Source: an uncultured Prevotella sp.
GTDB taxonomy: Bacteria > Bacteroidota > Bacteroidia > Bacteroidales > Bacteroidaceae
Assembly: GCA_945869265.1 (NCBI GenBank)
Contig: CAMBOI010000002.1
Coordinates: forward strand, 1 to 64,000
Length of the DNA stretch: 64,000 nucleotides
Reading direction: 5' to 3'
The notes below the pieces were generated by a model, which saw only the letters and a list, made by a program, of their open reading frames with translations, did not search any database and had not been told where the DNA came from. The position numbers were made by a program, and so were the translations under genes. Below are positions 1 to 9,339 of this stretch, in pieces. Position 1 is the stretch's first letter, and each line of letters starts with the position of its first letter.

Positions 1-1005
1 ATAGAAAAGTTAAGAGGGATATTATCAGTAGGAAATGACACACCCAAGGAGTCACTACCTATGGTGATATTGGATACAGACATCGCTTCGTCTGCCGATG
101 ACCTTGTCACGATGAGTTGCCTGTATCACATGGCCGACAAGGGGAAGGTGAATTTTGCGGCAATCATGGTAAACCGCAATGGGGATACGAACGCCAAGAT
201 GGCGGACATCATGAACACATACTACAAGCACCCGGAAGTGAAGATAGGAGTGACGCATACTGGTCCTGAGAATCCAATGGTTTGGATTGACTATTGGAAG
301 ATATGCGAGCCGGGGACGTATGCCGGCGAACCAGTGTTTCCGCGTAGTTTGTCGGATGCCGAAATCAGTAGTCTTCCGGATGCTGCCAAGCTATACAGGA
401 AGATACTCGGCAGGAGCGAAGACCATAGTGTGGTGATTCTGTCGATTGGTTTTGCCAACAATCTTGCGCGGCTATTGGAGAGCCAAGCCGATGAGTATTC
501 TCCGCTTGACGGTGTGGAACTGGTGAGACGCAAGGTAAAAGGCATATATCTTCAGGCAGGGCACTATGGAGTGGCAATGGAGCCCGATTTTAATTTTATG
601 AGCGACCCCGAGAATGCCATCAAGTTGATGGACAAATGTCCTGCACCAATGTATTTCTCTCCACAAGAGGCAGGAGACAATTTCGACTATACACCCAGTG
701 TAATGCTTGCCGACCTTAAAGCCGCAGGTATGGCAGACGGTCCGCTATATCATTGCTACAAGCATCACGATTGCGAAACCGGTCAGCGCATGTGGGATAT
801 GATGCCTCTGCTCAGTTGGCTTCATCCCGAATACTTCGACACATTCGGCCCTTATGACATCACACTTGAAGACGACATGATACTCAACCTCAAATTGCCT
901 GAGGCGACATCCAATCACAACCGCTATGTACAATTTCCCAACTTGATAGAGCAAGAGGCCATTATGGGATTGATAAGACGATATTGCTCATTATACGACA
1001 AATAA
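1..1005 (+). CDS. Nucleoside hydrolase-like (IUNH fold) protein, 5'-truncated by the window edge
   Basis: Frame 1 is open from base 1. ILDTDIASSADDLVTMSCL resembles the N-terminal DTDxxxDDxxA motif of inosine/uridine nucleoside hydrolases. ATG at 61 is internal or an alternative start. Confidence 0.7.
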   Translation: MEKLRGILSVGNDTPKESLPMVILDTDIASSADDLVTMSCLYHMADKGKVNFAAIMVNRNGDTNAKMADIMNTYYKHPEVKIGVTHTGPENPMVWIDYWKICEPGTYAGEPVFPRSLSDAEISSLPDAAKLYRKILGRSEDHSVVILSIGFANNLARLLESQADEYSPLDGVELVRRKVKGIYLQAGHYGVAMEPDFNFMSDPENAIKLMDKCPAPMYFSPQEAGDNFDYTPSVMLADLKAAGMADGPLYHCYKHHDCETGQRMWDMMPLLSWLHPEYFDTFGPYDITLEDDMILNLKLPEATSNHNRYVQFPNLIEQEAIMGLIRRYCSLYDK

Positions 1006-1033
1006 TGACGTTATACTTCAAAAAAATTTAAGT

Positions 1034-2308
1034 ATGCAGACAGCAATCAAGCACTATCCACTGACAACAAATCAGAGTGAGATGTTTCAAGAGTGGGAGG
1101 AAGACACGAAGATGACACAGTTTAATATCTGTGGCTACTATCTTATAGAGGGACATCCTCTCATTGCTAAGCGGATGAGAGATGTCTTTAAGATGATTAT
1201 TGAATCACATCCAGTATTCCGTATGCGACTGCTGCATGTGGGCGAACAGGAAGTGGCACCCCTAAAACACTACGACGACCCCACACGCCTCATTAGGCAA
1301 TATCCCGATTATTCGCAGGATATAACCATGACGTTCCAGACAATGAGCGACGAACAGCTAGACAGCCACATAAAGAAGCCGTTAAAGCCCTTCGACCCTT
1401 TCGGCGAACCGCTTTTAAGAGCCGAATTCATCGAGACGCCAAGTCGCCAATACCTGTGCTTTGAGTTCTTCCATCTGCTTGCCGACGGACTCACATATCA
1501 GTCGTTTGTAAATGATATTAAGGCTGCATACGCAGGATTGGACTTAAAACCACAATCCCTTGAGTTCTTCGAATATGCCGAACAACAGTATCAATGGTGG
1601 GACACGGAGGAATATTTCCGTCTCCAGCATTTCTACGAGAGTAAATATGCCGATGGACTGTCATTCACCCGTCTGCCTGAAAGTCATGGAGAAAACTATC
1701 CTTGGGGAGAATTGTTGCAGGAGAGTCATGTCGTGGATAAGGACAGGATTGAGGATTATTGTGAGCGCCATGACTTGTCGGTTGCATCGGTAATGATGGC
1801 TGTGTATGGATGGGCATTGTCGAAGGCAAGCGGAGAATCCACTGTTGCCTTCCTCACGGGGTATCATGGCAGAGGGAAGGGCAATATCGACAAGGCTCTA
1901 TATGGAAATTACATGAAGGAGATAGTTATAAGACTGAATATCACTGACACTATCTCTTTGCAATCCCTTACGAAGCAAATGGAGCGTGAGATGATGGAGG
2001 GAATACGGCATAGTGATTATCCTATCGACCACTACCTCCACACGCATCTGAGTGATGAGGATTATGATTGCACCGAATGTCTGTTTAATAGCTCCTATCT
2101 CGACATGACCACCTCGATGGGCGACATCAAGGTGAGTGCACACATCAAGACCACTGGCATGACATCAATCCCACTCATTCTCACCATTCACCGTTTTGAT
2201 GACAAATACGTTCTTGAGGCGCAAGGCAGTGGAGGGCGTTACAGCCGAAGGCAACTACGTGACTTTCTCCAATTGTATGCCGACATAATTGGCAAGGAGA
2301 TGGTTTAG
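1034..2308 (+). CDS. Stand-alone condensation-domain-like acyltransferase
   Basis: 424 aa; FFHLLADGLTYQ matches a degenerate HHxxxDG motif (FHLLADG); N-terminal YPLTTNQSEMFQEW resembles C-domain starts. No adenylation or carrier domain. Confidence 0.6.
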   Translation: MQTAIKHYPLTTNQSEMFQEWEEDTKMTQFNICGYYLIEGHPLIAKRMRDVFKMIIESHPVFRMRLLHVGEQEVAPLKHYDDPTRLIRQYPDYSQDITMTFQTMSDEQLDSHIKKPLKPFDPFGEPLLRAEFIETPSRQYLCFEFFHLLADGLTYQSFVNDIKAAYAGLDLKPQSLEFFEYAEQQYQWWDTEEYFRLQHFYESKYADGLSFTRLPESHGENYPWGELLQESHVVDKDRIEDYCERHDLSVASVMMAVYGWALSKASGESTVAFLTGYHGRGKGNIDKALYGNYMKEIVIRLNITDTISLQSLTKQMEREMMEGIRHSDYPIDHYLHTHLSDEDYDCTECLFNSSYLDMTTSMGDIKVSAHIKTTGMTSIPLILTIHRFDDKYVLEAQGSGGRYSRRQLRDFLQLYADIIGKEMV

Positions 2309-3534
2309 CTCAGCAGTTCGTGCCACCAATGCATGAATCGGTTGATGAAGCGTTCCATGTCCTCCTCGGTGTACAGGGGTTCGCTATAAAAGAATTCCAT
2401 TTCAAATCGTCCGACACATCCAATAAGCGTTCCTGACAGGAATTGGTAGGCGGAGTCAAATTGTGTCCATTGCGCCCAGACAGTATTTCCATCCACCAAT
2501 ATATTATACATGTTCTCGTTGAAAAGTACGGTAGTGCCGCAATCGTATGCATTATGTTCTTCCCTCAAATCTTGATTGGTATAGAGGGAATGGCGATTGG
2601 CGGCAAACAGTTCACTGCGCATCTGTTCGACCATTTGCGACAAGGATATATCAGGATTAATATCCACGCACACTGTTGTCTCAAACAGGAAATTGCCAAG
2701 GCTTTCCAGCTCATTGCGCGTCCTGCCTCGTTTAGTGGTGGAAAACAATACTTGTCCTCCTCCACTTGACATATTCGTCATGTCAGCCAATGCCATAGCC
2801 CACGCCACACTGAGCACCTCATTCACGGTGATTTGTTTCCTTTGGCATCTTGCCTCGGTGTCCAATCTGTCGATTACCCTGACCTTCTTTATAAAGCGTC
2901 CTTTCTCATAATGCTCCTTGATGGCGAAATCCGTAAGACGCAGACGTTCTACATTACCGCCCACCTTGTCAAGCCACCACTGTCGGTCGGCATTGTATCG
3001 CTCTGAATGGCGGTTGGCTTCCAGTCGTTCCAAGTGACTGAAGAAAGACATATCATTAAACACTGGCGTATAGTCGTCATTGAAAGTGGCGAACATTATG
3101 CGATTGGTAAACTTGCTCAATGACCATCCGTCGAGTAGCAAATTTGCCACAATAGGAGAATAGAACTTACGTGTAGGGGTAACGAGTATAAAGATGCGTA
3201 TCATTGGACCTGCATAATAATCCAGTTCAACACCAGTATGCTCTATGTACTTGTCGCAATCATCATCAGACAAATATCTTACTTCGGCTTCCAATTGCAT
3301 ATTCATGTCGGGGAATAATCGCGGTTCACCTGAGATATTCACTATACGTGAATGGCATACAGGCGACTCTTGCATATAGAGTGTAGCAATTTTTGCCATG
3401 AGATGTTCGTCAGTGTGATATGGTATAGGCACAACGAATGACAAAAGAAGCTCTTCGTCGCAATGGTCGTTTTGCCAGAAATATAGCATCTCCCTTTGCA
3501 AGGGAGTTAACATATAAGTTTTCTCGTTCTCCAT
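2305..3534 (-). CDS. Stand-alone condensation-domain-like protein with degenerate active site
   Basis: MENEKTYMLTPLQREMLYFWQ is a C-domain-like start; VANLLLDGWSLSKF sits at the HHxxxDG position with the histidines missing. ATG at 3534 preferred over the ORF-track start at 3567, which overlaps the upstream gene. Confidence 0.55.
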   Translation of the reverse strand: MENEKTYMLTPLQREMLYFWQNDHCDEELLLSFVVPIPYHTDEHLMAKIATLYMQESPVCHSRIVNISGEPRLFPDMNMQLEAEVRYLSDDDCDKYIEHTGVELDYYAGPMIRIFILVTPTRKFYSPIVANLLLDGWSLSKFTNRIMFATFNDDYTPVFNDMSFFSHLERLEANRHSERYNADRQWWLDKVGGNVERLRLTDFAIKEHYEKGRFIKKVRVIDRLDTEARCQRKQITVNEVLSVAWAMALADMTNMSSGGGQVLFSTTKRGRTRNELESLGNFLFETTVCVDINPDISLSQMVEQMRSELFAANRHSLYTNQDLREEHNAYDCGTTVLFNENMYNILVDGNTVWAQWTQFDSAYQFLSGTLIGCVGRFEMEFFYSEPLYTEEDMERFINRFMHWWHELLS

Positions 3535-3551
3535 AATGTATGTATAAGTTA

Positions 3552-4439
3552 TTATCGGGTCATACAATTAACATGCAATACGCAACATGAGAGTGAGCCA
3601 CCGCCCTTGAGATACTCGTCCATCTTGAAATATACTGGTTGCATGGCATTCGAGACACAGATTTCTTCCATGCGCCTGAGTTTGGCGCGCTCCTGGCGAT
3701 ATTCTTCGCTTCGAGGATTCAAGGAGTCGATATTCGACGCATTGAGAATGAAGTTGCCCACCGCAACACTGTTCGTAAGTCCGCCGTAAGCCTCAAGGCG
3801 ACTGATGGGGATAATCTCAGCCACCCGTTCGATGGCAGCCAGTTCGCTATGCGTAAAACTCTCAACCGACACAATCACCTTTTCCTTGGTCAAGGGAAAG
3901 ACCGCACAGTCGAGATGATAGAGGAAAGGGTCATTCTGTTCCAAGGCAATGACATTCATCCCGAACGACTCCTCCATCCATTCATAGCTTTTCCTTTCGG
4001 AGCGCATGCCATATCCCCCGATATAGATATTGTCACGCAGGTATTTCAGTTCGGCTTCTCCTTCAAAGAGATGAGGGCATTTGATGGTATTATAACCCAA
4101 ACGACAGAAGAAGTCCATGCCCAAAACCTCCTCACCCCTGCGGTTGGCTACTCTGAAATTGGAGCCTATATACGTAGGCTCAGACATGTGGTGAAGCACT
4201 ATGCCATTGTTGGATACGAACACCAAGTCCTGCAATCCGCAGTCACTTGTAGAGGGCAGAAGATACACAAATCCATAGCGTGAGAGGAAAGAATAAACCT
4301 CCCACAGCTCATGTATGGCTTCCGTAAGATTCACGGATATTTCCTGTTCCGAATATGTTTCCATCCATGCGTTATTCCTTATTGATGTGTCGTAACTCAC
4401 GGGGATATTCATCATGTATAATGGATATTGTATTCCCAT
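3552..4439 (-). CDS. Amidinotransferase/dimethylarginine dimethylaminohydrolase-like (GME superfamily) protein
   Basis: DLVFVSNNGIVL, HLFEGEAELKYL, FLYHLDCAVFPL and C-terminal YLKGGGSLSCCVLHVN are typical GME/DDAH signatures including the catalytic His and Cys regions. Confidence 0.75.
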   Translation of the reverse strand: MGIQYPLYMMNIPVSYDTSIRNNAWMETYSEQEISVNLTEAIHELWEVYSFLSRYGFVYLLPSTSDCGLQDLVFVSNNGIVLHHMSEPTYIGSNFRVANRRGEEVLGMDFFCRLGYNTIKCPHLFEGEAELKYLRDNIYIGGYGMRSERKSYEWMEESFGMNVIALEQNDPFLYHLDCAVFPLTKEKVIVSVESFTHSELAAIERVAEIIPISRLEAYGGLTNSVAVGNFILNASNIDSLNPRSEEYRQERAKLRRMEEICVSNAMQPVYFKMDEYLKGGGSLSCCVLHVNCMTR

Positions 4440-4467
4440 AATAAGTTGTTAATGTCTGTATCTGTTA

Positions 4468-6234
4468 TTAATATTTTTTCTTTCTGAAGATTAATGTTGT
4501 AATGTTAAGACCGAACATATACTTATGAGATATATCCTCGCTCATTGCCTTCACCAGTCGGAGACCGATGCCTTGGTTGCTCTCGTCGGTTGTCTTACTA
4601 TTGTTGAAGGCAGTGGGCGAGAAGGGTTTGCCGGCATCCTTCAGTCGCACCTCCATACGGTCGGGGAAGTCGGTTATCAGTACCTCGAAGCATCCGCCGT
4701 TAACCCTGTCTGAACAATGTTTGAGGATATTGCATATCAGTTCCTCGCAGCAGAGAATGGCTCTGTTGGTCTTTTCCTCGCCCATTTCCACCAAGGTGGC
4801 GAATGCCCTCACATCGAGCAAGGCCTGTTTTACCGATTCAATGTCGTAGTTGATGCATAGTTTTGTAGACACCTCATTGGGTAGCAGTGGCAATAACAGT
4901 AAGCGGCTCCTGAGTTTGCTCCTCTTGGATAAGATAAATGTAGTGAGCATCTGTATGGCGGCGAGTATGGCCATGCCTATGGGGAACGCCCACCAAAACC
5001 AGTCCTTGTTGATAGTGGCGGCTGCAAACGGTACGGCGATGAGTGCTATGGCCTGCAGGATGTTGAACACTATTGACAGACGCTTAAATCCTAACAGGGC
5101 GTGAATCCTGGTGTTGACGTATATAATAAAATATGGTATAAGCACAAGGCTTATTATGCTCAGGTATCTATCCTCGCGCTCTACCGATTGGATGTCATAT
5201 TCTCCAAATATATTGAGGAACATGGTGGGGACGAACACCATTGCGCATGTCACGACACCCACCAACACCACCATCAGTGTATTGCCCCTGCCGAGCAGTT
5301 GGCGAAACGACGAATAGTCGCCTTCGCCCAAATACATTCCTCCCGCACTCTCGTAAATCTCGTTGATGCCCTCGTTGATCATTGTACAAAATGCCAATAT
5401 CTGAAGAGCCACTGCGATGACGAATAGCCCTGAGTCGCCATAATACTCCATCACGATATGGTTGATCAACAACGCTGTCACTCCCGACGACATCATGCCA
5501 AGCGTAAGTGGGAGTCCTTCGCTGAGGATATGCCTGAATATGGACAGGAAATTCTTGACCCTCGTAAAACCGAAACTGCACTTGCCGCTCCTGAGATAGG
5601 TAAGCAGAATGCCAAAACCGACGCACTCACTTATTATTGTGGCACAGGCTGCACCCCTTATTCCCATCCCCAAAGAGCCAATAAACAGGAAGTCAAGACC
5701 GGCATTGACGACAAGGGTTACCAACATTGATAAAGTGACACGTTGTGGATTGCCGTCGCTGTTGGCAAACAAGCATAGCACCACCATTGGAGCCTGGACA
5801 ATGAAGGCGCCAAGCATCACACTCACATAATCCCAAGTGAGTGAATAAATGTGAGGAATGTCTCTGTCGGCAAGCAAAGATATGAGATTGTCGAAGAACA
5901 AAGTGCAGATACCCACAAGTGTTAATATGATGGCAATGCTTGATATGAATGCCACCGTGAATTGCCTACTTGACGCAGAGAAGTCCTGCTTGGCAATGTC
6001 TTGTGCCGACAGGAAGCTCGCCCCCAAGGCAAAGAGCGTCATCACTGCATACATAAAACTGTCAAGCGGCATAAACAGGTTGATGGCCGACAAAGCGTCA
6101 GGCCCCAAGTACTGGCTTGCCACTATGCCGTCGGTCATTGTTCTCACTTGCTGCATTATGCTTGTAAGTATCGACACTGCGAGAAAGCTGCGGAATGTCT
6201 TGTCGATTATATAGTCTTTCTTCATAATATGCAA
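4468..6234 (-). CDS. MATE-type transporter with C-terminal histidine kinase-like ATPase domain
   Basis: About 450 aa of polytopic MATE-like sequence followed by CCEELICNILKH (N-box), KDAGKPF (G1-like) and NQGIGLRLVKAM (G2-like). Confidence 0.75.
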   Translation of the reverse strand: MHIMKKDYIIDKTFRSFLAVSILTSIMQQVRTMTDGIVASQYLGPDALSAINLFMPLDSFMYAVMTLFALGASFLSAQDIAKQDFSASSRQFTVAFISSIAIILTLVGICTLFFDNLISLLADRDIPHIYSLTWDYVSVMLGAFIVQAPMVVLCLFANSDGNPQRVTLSMLVTLVVNAGLDFLFIGSLGMGIRGAACATIISECVGFGILLTYLRSGKCSFGFTRVKNFLSIFRHILSEGLPLTLGMMSSGVTALLINHIVMEYYGDSGLFVIAVALQILAFCTMINEGINEIYESAGGMYLGEGDYSSFRQLLGRGNTLMVVLVGVVTCAMVFVPTMFLNIFGEYDIQSVEREDRYLSIISLVLIPYFIIYVNTRIHALLGFKRLSIVFNILQAIALIAVPFAAATINKDWFWWAFPIGMAILAAIQMLTTFILSKRSKLRSRLLLLPLLPNEVSTKLCINYDIESVKQALLDVRAFATLVEMGEEKTNRAILCCEELICNILKHCSDRVNGGCFEVLITDFPDRMEVRLKDAGKPFSPTAFNNSKTTDESNQGIGLRLVKAMSEDISHKYMFGLNITTLIFRKKKY

Positions 6235-6515
6235 TTAATCGATTGCAAAGGTAGCAATAATTATTGAAATGGGAGAAATTTATTCTGATATTTTTTGTGT
6301 CATTCGTTCAAAAACAAGTCAAATAATTAAAAAATATGCCGAACCTACAAAAAAGTGAGTCCAAAATATGCCCGATAAAATCATTGTTTTTCCTTGGAAG
6401 GGCGACATAACATAGCACAGGGCTACGCTTTGTCATGAATCAGTGAGGCCAGTCAAAATGGTCTGTCATAGTCCAAAAATGTAAAAATGCGATTTTGAGG
6501 TACTTCCTCAGAGAG

Positions 6516-6635
6516 CTAAAATGTCTCTCCGAGGTAGTGATAGAGGAGCTTCACCTGCAACTTCTTTAAGGCTGCGGTGTAGTCGATGTCAGGACAATAT
6601 GCCTGGGCAAGCTCTTTTTTTGTTGTATAGATCAT
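6516..6635 (-). pseudogene. Short ORF resembling the N-terminus of DUF4248-type small proteins, likely truncated
   Basis: Manual translation MIYTTKKELAQAYCPDIDYTAALKKLQVKLLYHYLGETF*. The xKELAxxYxPDxxxxxAxxKL pattern resembles DUF4248, but the ORF is only 39 aa. Confidence 0.35.
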
Positions 6636-6783
6636 AGTGGTACTGGGATTTTTATTTTGTTATTGATGTGATTATTATGTGTGCAAAGGTAATACTTTTT
6701 CACGAGAATCTGTGACGTTGGGTCTCAAAATTGCAGACGTTGGAGAGAATAATCTGAGACGTGTGGGAAGAGGACGTGAGAGG

Positions 6784-6839
6784 AATTAGGAATTAGGAAT
6801 TAGGAATTAGGAATTAGGAATGAGGATTGAGGAATGAAG
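6784..6839. repeat. Heptamer tandem repeat (AATTAGG)5 plus three degenerate units
   Basis: aattagg x5 then aatgagg, attgagg, aatgaag read directly. Confidence 0.95.
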
Positions 6840-7075
6840 AATTTTTTAAGCCGTGGATTTCTGTGCCTAACAAAATCTGTGATAATCCAACCTTATTTTT
6901 TCATCTGTGGAAATCTGTGGATAAAGGAATGTTGAACAATTATAATTATGGAGGACAAATATTGTTAGACTCCTAAAACAATAGATGGGCTAATTCATAA
7001 ATTTTTGATAATATCAAAGCGTGGGAAATAATCGTAATTAATGTAAAGACATGCGGAGGTTTTCATTATTTGCAT

Positions 7076-7083
7076 TATCTTTG
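7076..7083 (+). promoter_or_regulatory. Bacteroidota -7 box TATCTTTG
   Basis: Matches TAnnTTTG just 5' of the ATG at 7092; the very short leader makes assignment tentative. Confidence 0.4.
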
Positions 7084-7091
7084 CAACCGAA

Positions 7092-7568
7092 ATGAAGCGG
7101 ATGATGTTCTTGTATGCATTTTGCATGGTGGTAAACATGTTGTGCGGGCAGCGCACTTGCGTTGTGGCAGATATGTTCACTCACATTCCGATTGGGAATG
7201 TGAGGGTGATAGCCGACCATTATGAGAGCAAGGCTGTGAGAACCAACTACAAGGGCGAATTCGATATCACTTCCTCTGATTTCAAACATCTCACTTTTAT
7301 AGCCAGTGGATATATGCGCAGGGTGCTCGATTTGAATGAGATAGGTGATACCATATTTCTCATTGCCAATGACAACCGTCTTGACGAGGTGGTGATATAT
7401 GGCAAGGAACCTATGAAATCATCAGCAGTAGCCAGTTGGGGAGCAAAGCTTAGGGAGCAAGGCAAGTCGATGCCCAAACCCTCGGGTCATGACTTCCTGA
7501 GCATCTTCCGTCGCAAGGTGTCGGCAAAGAAACGCCGGGAGCGAATGAAAGCTATCGAGAACTATTAG
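7092..7568 (+). CDS. Secreted protein with carboxypeptidase-regulatory-like (beta-sandwich) domain
   Basis: Signal peptide followed by CVVADMFTHIPIGNVRVIADHYESKAVRTNYKGEFDI, resembling CarboxypepD_reg-like domains; basic C-terminus. Confidence 0.5.
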   Translation: MKRMMFLYAFCMVVNMLCGQRTCVVADMFTHIPIGNVRVIADHYESKAVRTNYKGEFDITSSDFKHLTFIASGYMRRVLDLNEIGDTIFLIANDNRLDEVVIYGKEPMKSSAVASWGAKLREQGKSMPKPSGHDFLSIFRRKVSAKKRRERMKAIENY

Positions 7569-7608
7569 AGACCTCTTATAATTGTCATTCTACATTAACA
7601 AAGTAGAG

Positions 7609-8400
7609 TTAATAGCTGTGCAGGCTTGATGAGGCTGAGGGCAGGAGATTGACACCCCACCAGCACATCTGCAGTAAGAGAAAACCGATGATGAGGATGA
7701 GATAGGAGAGGACGTCATGGCACGAAGATGTCTTCACCCTGCAGCTGCGGCGGTGGATATACACGAGATATGCACACCATGTGGCTGCAGCCCATGTCTC
7801 CTTGGGGTCCCAAGTCCAATAGCTGCCCCATGCCTGCTTAGCCCAGATGCAACCCGAGACCATGCCGAAGGTGAGCAGAGACATACCGATGTTAACAAGT
7901 TGGTCGGTGGTGGCGAGATACTTGCCGCTATGCCGCCACAGTCCCCCCACAGCCAAGAGGAAGGCGCAACCGAAGACACTGTAGGAGAATATATACACCG
8001 TTACGTGGGGCACAAACCATGCACTCTGCAGCGCCGGCATCAGACTCTGGTCGTGTATCTCGGGATTGAGGATGTTGATGCAGATGAACACTGCCGCCAC
8101 TATCAGTGAAAATAACTGAATCCACCGGTATCTCCATCTGATATAAACTATCAGAGCTGCCACCATCATGAACAGCGAATACCACAGTCGTGTCTCGCCG
8201 AGAGTGCGTAGAGGCGGGCGCTGGAGACTTGTCCACAGTCCGCCGATGAACACGGCATACACCACTATCCCTGCCACCATAGCCCACAGGCTCCACCTGC
8301 TGCATCTCTCGTCATGTCGAAATGCAGCAACAGCCCCGATTGCCCACAATGCCATGGCAGCCAAGGCAAATATCATATATACATCCCAACTAATCATCAC
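7609..8400 (-). CDS. ccsA: Cytochrome c biogenesis protein CcsA-like
   Basis: Polytopic protein with the tryptophan-rich WGSYWTWDPKETWAAATW motif of CcmC/CcmF/CcsA heme handlers. Confidence 0.85.
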   Translation of the reverse strand: MMISWDVYMIFALAAMALWAIGAVAAFRHDERCSRWSLWAMVAGIVVYAVFIGGLWTSLQRPPLRTLGETRLWYSLFMMVAALIVYIRWRYRWIQLFSLIVAAVFICINILNPEIHDQSLMPALQSAWFVPHVTVYIFSYSVFGCAFLLAVGGLWRHSGKYLATTDQLVNIGMSLLTFGMVSGCIWAKQAWGSYWTWDPKETWAAATWCAYLVYIHRRSCRVKTSSCHDVLSYLILIIGFLLLQMCWWGVNLLPSASSSLHSY

Positions 8401-8403
8401 TCT

Positions 8404-9180
8404 TTAATTTTTTAATCTCGCCATTGCCCCCAAGAGCAATAGCGACAACCCTGCCAGCATAGGATATTTCATCGGTTGCCTCTCCACCATCATCAGGCAT
8501 GTATTAACTTCGCCGCTGCTGCCTTCAGGGTTGAAATCCACGAGATAGATGTCCTCGCCTAATCCCATGGAGTGGGGCGCGTTTACCGCCACCTCGGTCA
8601 CTTCTTTGCCGTCGATAATCACTGTGGCAGCATACTGCGTAGGGGTGGCGTCGGCAGCATCGCGCTCTATCCTGAAATCCTTGAGTCGGAGCGAGTAGGG
8701 CAGTCGCACAGTGCGATAGTCACAGTCGAAGGCTTCGTTGGTGGCATATCCATTAGTCACCATCACCCTCAGTTCCTCGTTGAGGCAAGCCCCTGCAAGA
8801 CCGCTCACCAATGCGAGCCAAATGCCCACGTGGGTGGCGAGAAAGGCCCAATCACTAATCACACCTTTTGTCTTCATCCTGTGGATGATTACAAGCGACA
8901 GATGAACCACGAGAGCCACGAGCAAGGCCACGAACACTGGTGACGACTGGAAGCTCCATTCCGCGGGCATGCATCCACCCGCCACGCAAACCGCAGCCGT
9001 CAATCCGATGAGCCAGCATGCCATCGATTGCGAGCGCAATGCCCTCATCCATCTGTGTAATTTATGTAAGTCATTCATTCTGGCTGCAAATATAAAAAAT
9101 AAAAATGAAAGCAGATAATAAAATGTATAATTAAAATGCAAAGAAATCATAAATTGCTCCCAAAAAGCACGGAGTGCCAT
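8404..9180 (-). CDS. ResB/Ccs1-like cytochrome c biogenesis protein
   Basis: Transmembrane helices plus periplasmic LPYSLRLKDFRIERD region; next to the ccsA-like gene in the same orientation. Confidence 0.7.
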   Translation of the reverse strand: MALRAFWEQFMISLHFNYTFYYLLSFLFFIFAARMNDLHKLHRWMRALRSQSMACWLIGLTAAVCVAGGCMPAEWSFQSSPVFVALLVALVVHLSLVIIHRMKTKGVISDWAFLATHVGIWLALVSGLAGACLNEELRVMVTNGYATNEAFDCDYRTVRLPYSLRLKDFRIERDAADATPTQYAATVIIDGKEVTEVAVNAPHSMGLGEDIYLVDFNPEGSSGEVNTCLMMVERQPMKYPMLAGLSLLLLGAMARLKN

Positions 9181-9219
9181 AAGATATTTGATAATGGTTA
9201 AATATAATTAAGGTTAATC

Positions 9220-9238
9220 ACTTTGTGGACCACAAAGT
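9220..9238. promoter_or_regulatory. Perfect palindrome ACTTTGTGG-A-CCACAAAGT, operator-like
   Basis: 9-bp perfect arms around one base; the next bases supply a TTG (9238-9240) located 20 bp before the -7 box at 9261. Confidence 0.65.
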
Positions 9239-9260
9239 TGTGAACCTCGAATATTATATG

Positions 9261-9268
9261 TATCTTTG
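9261..9268 (+). promoter_or_regulatory. -7 box TATCTTTG upstream of the gene at 9340
   Basis: TAnnTTTG with TTG 20 bp upstream. Confidence 0.6.
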
Positions 9269-9339
9269 CAGAAAAATAAAATATATTTTTGTATGGATGA
9301 ACCGTTCATATTTTTTTAATCTTAAACAACAATAAAGAA

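Noticed and set aside
1034-3534. NRPS assembly line
   Set aside because: Only condensation-like domains with degenerate motifs; no adenylation, thiolation or thioesterase domain in the window.
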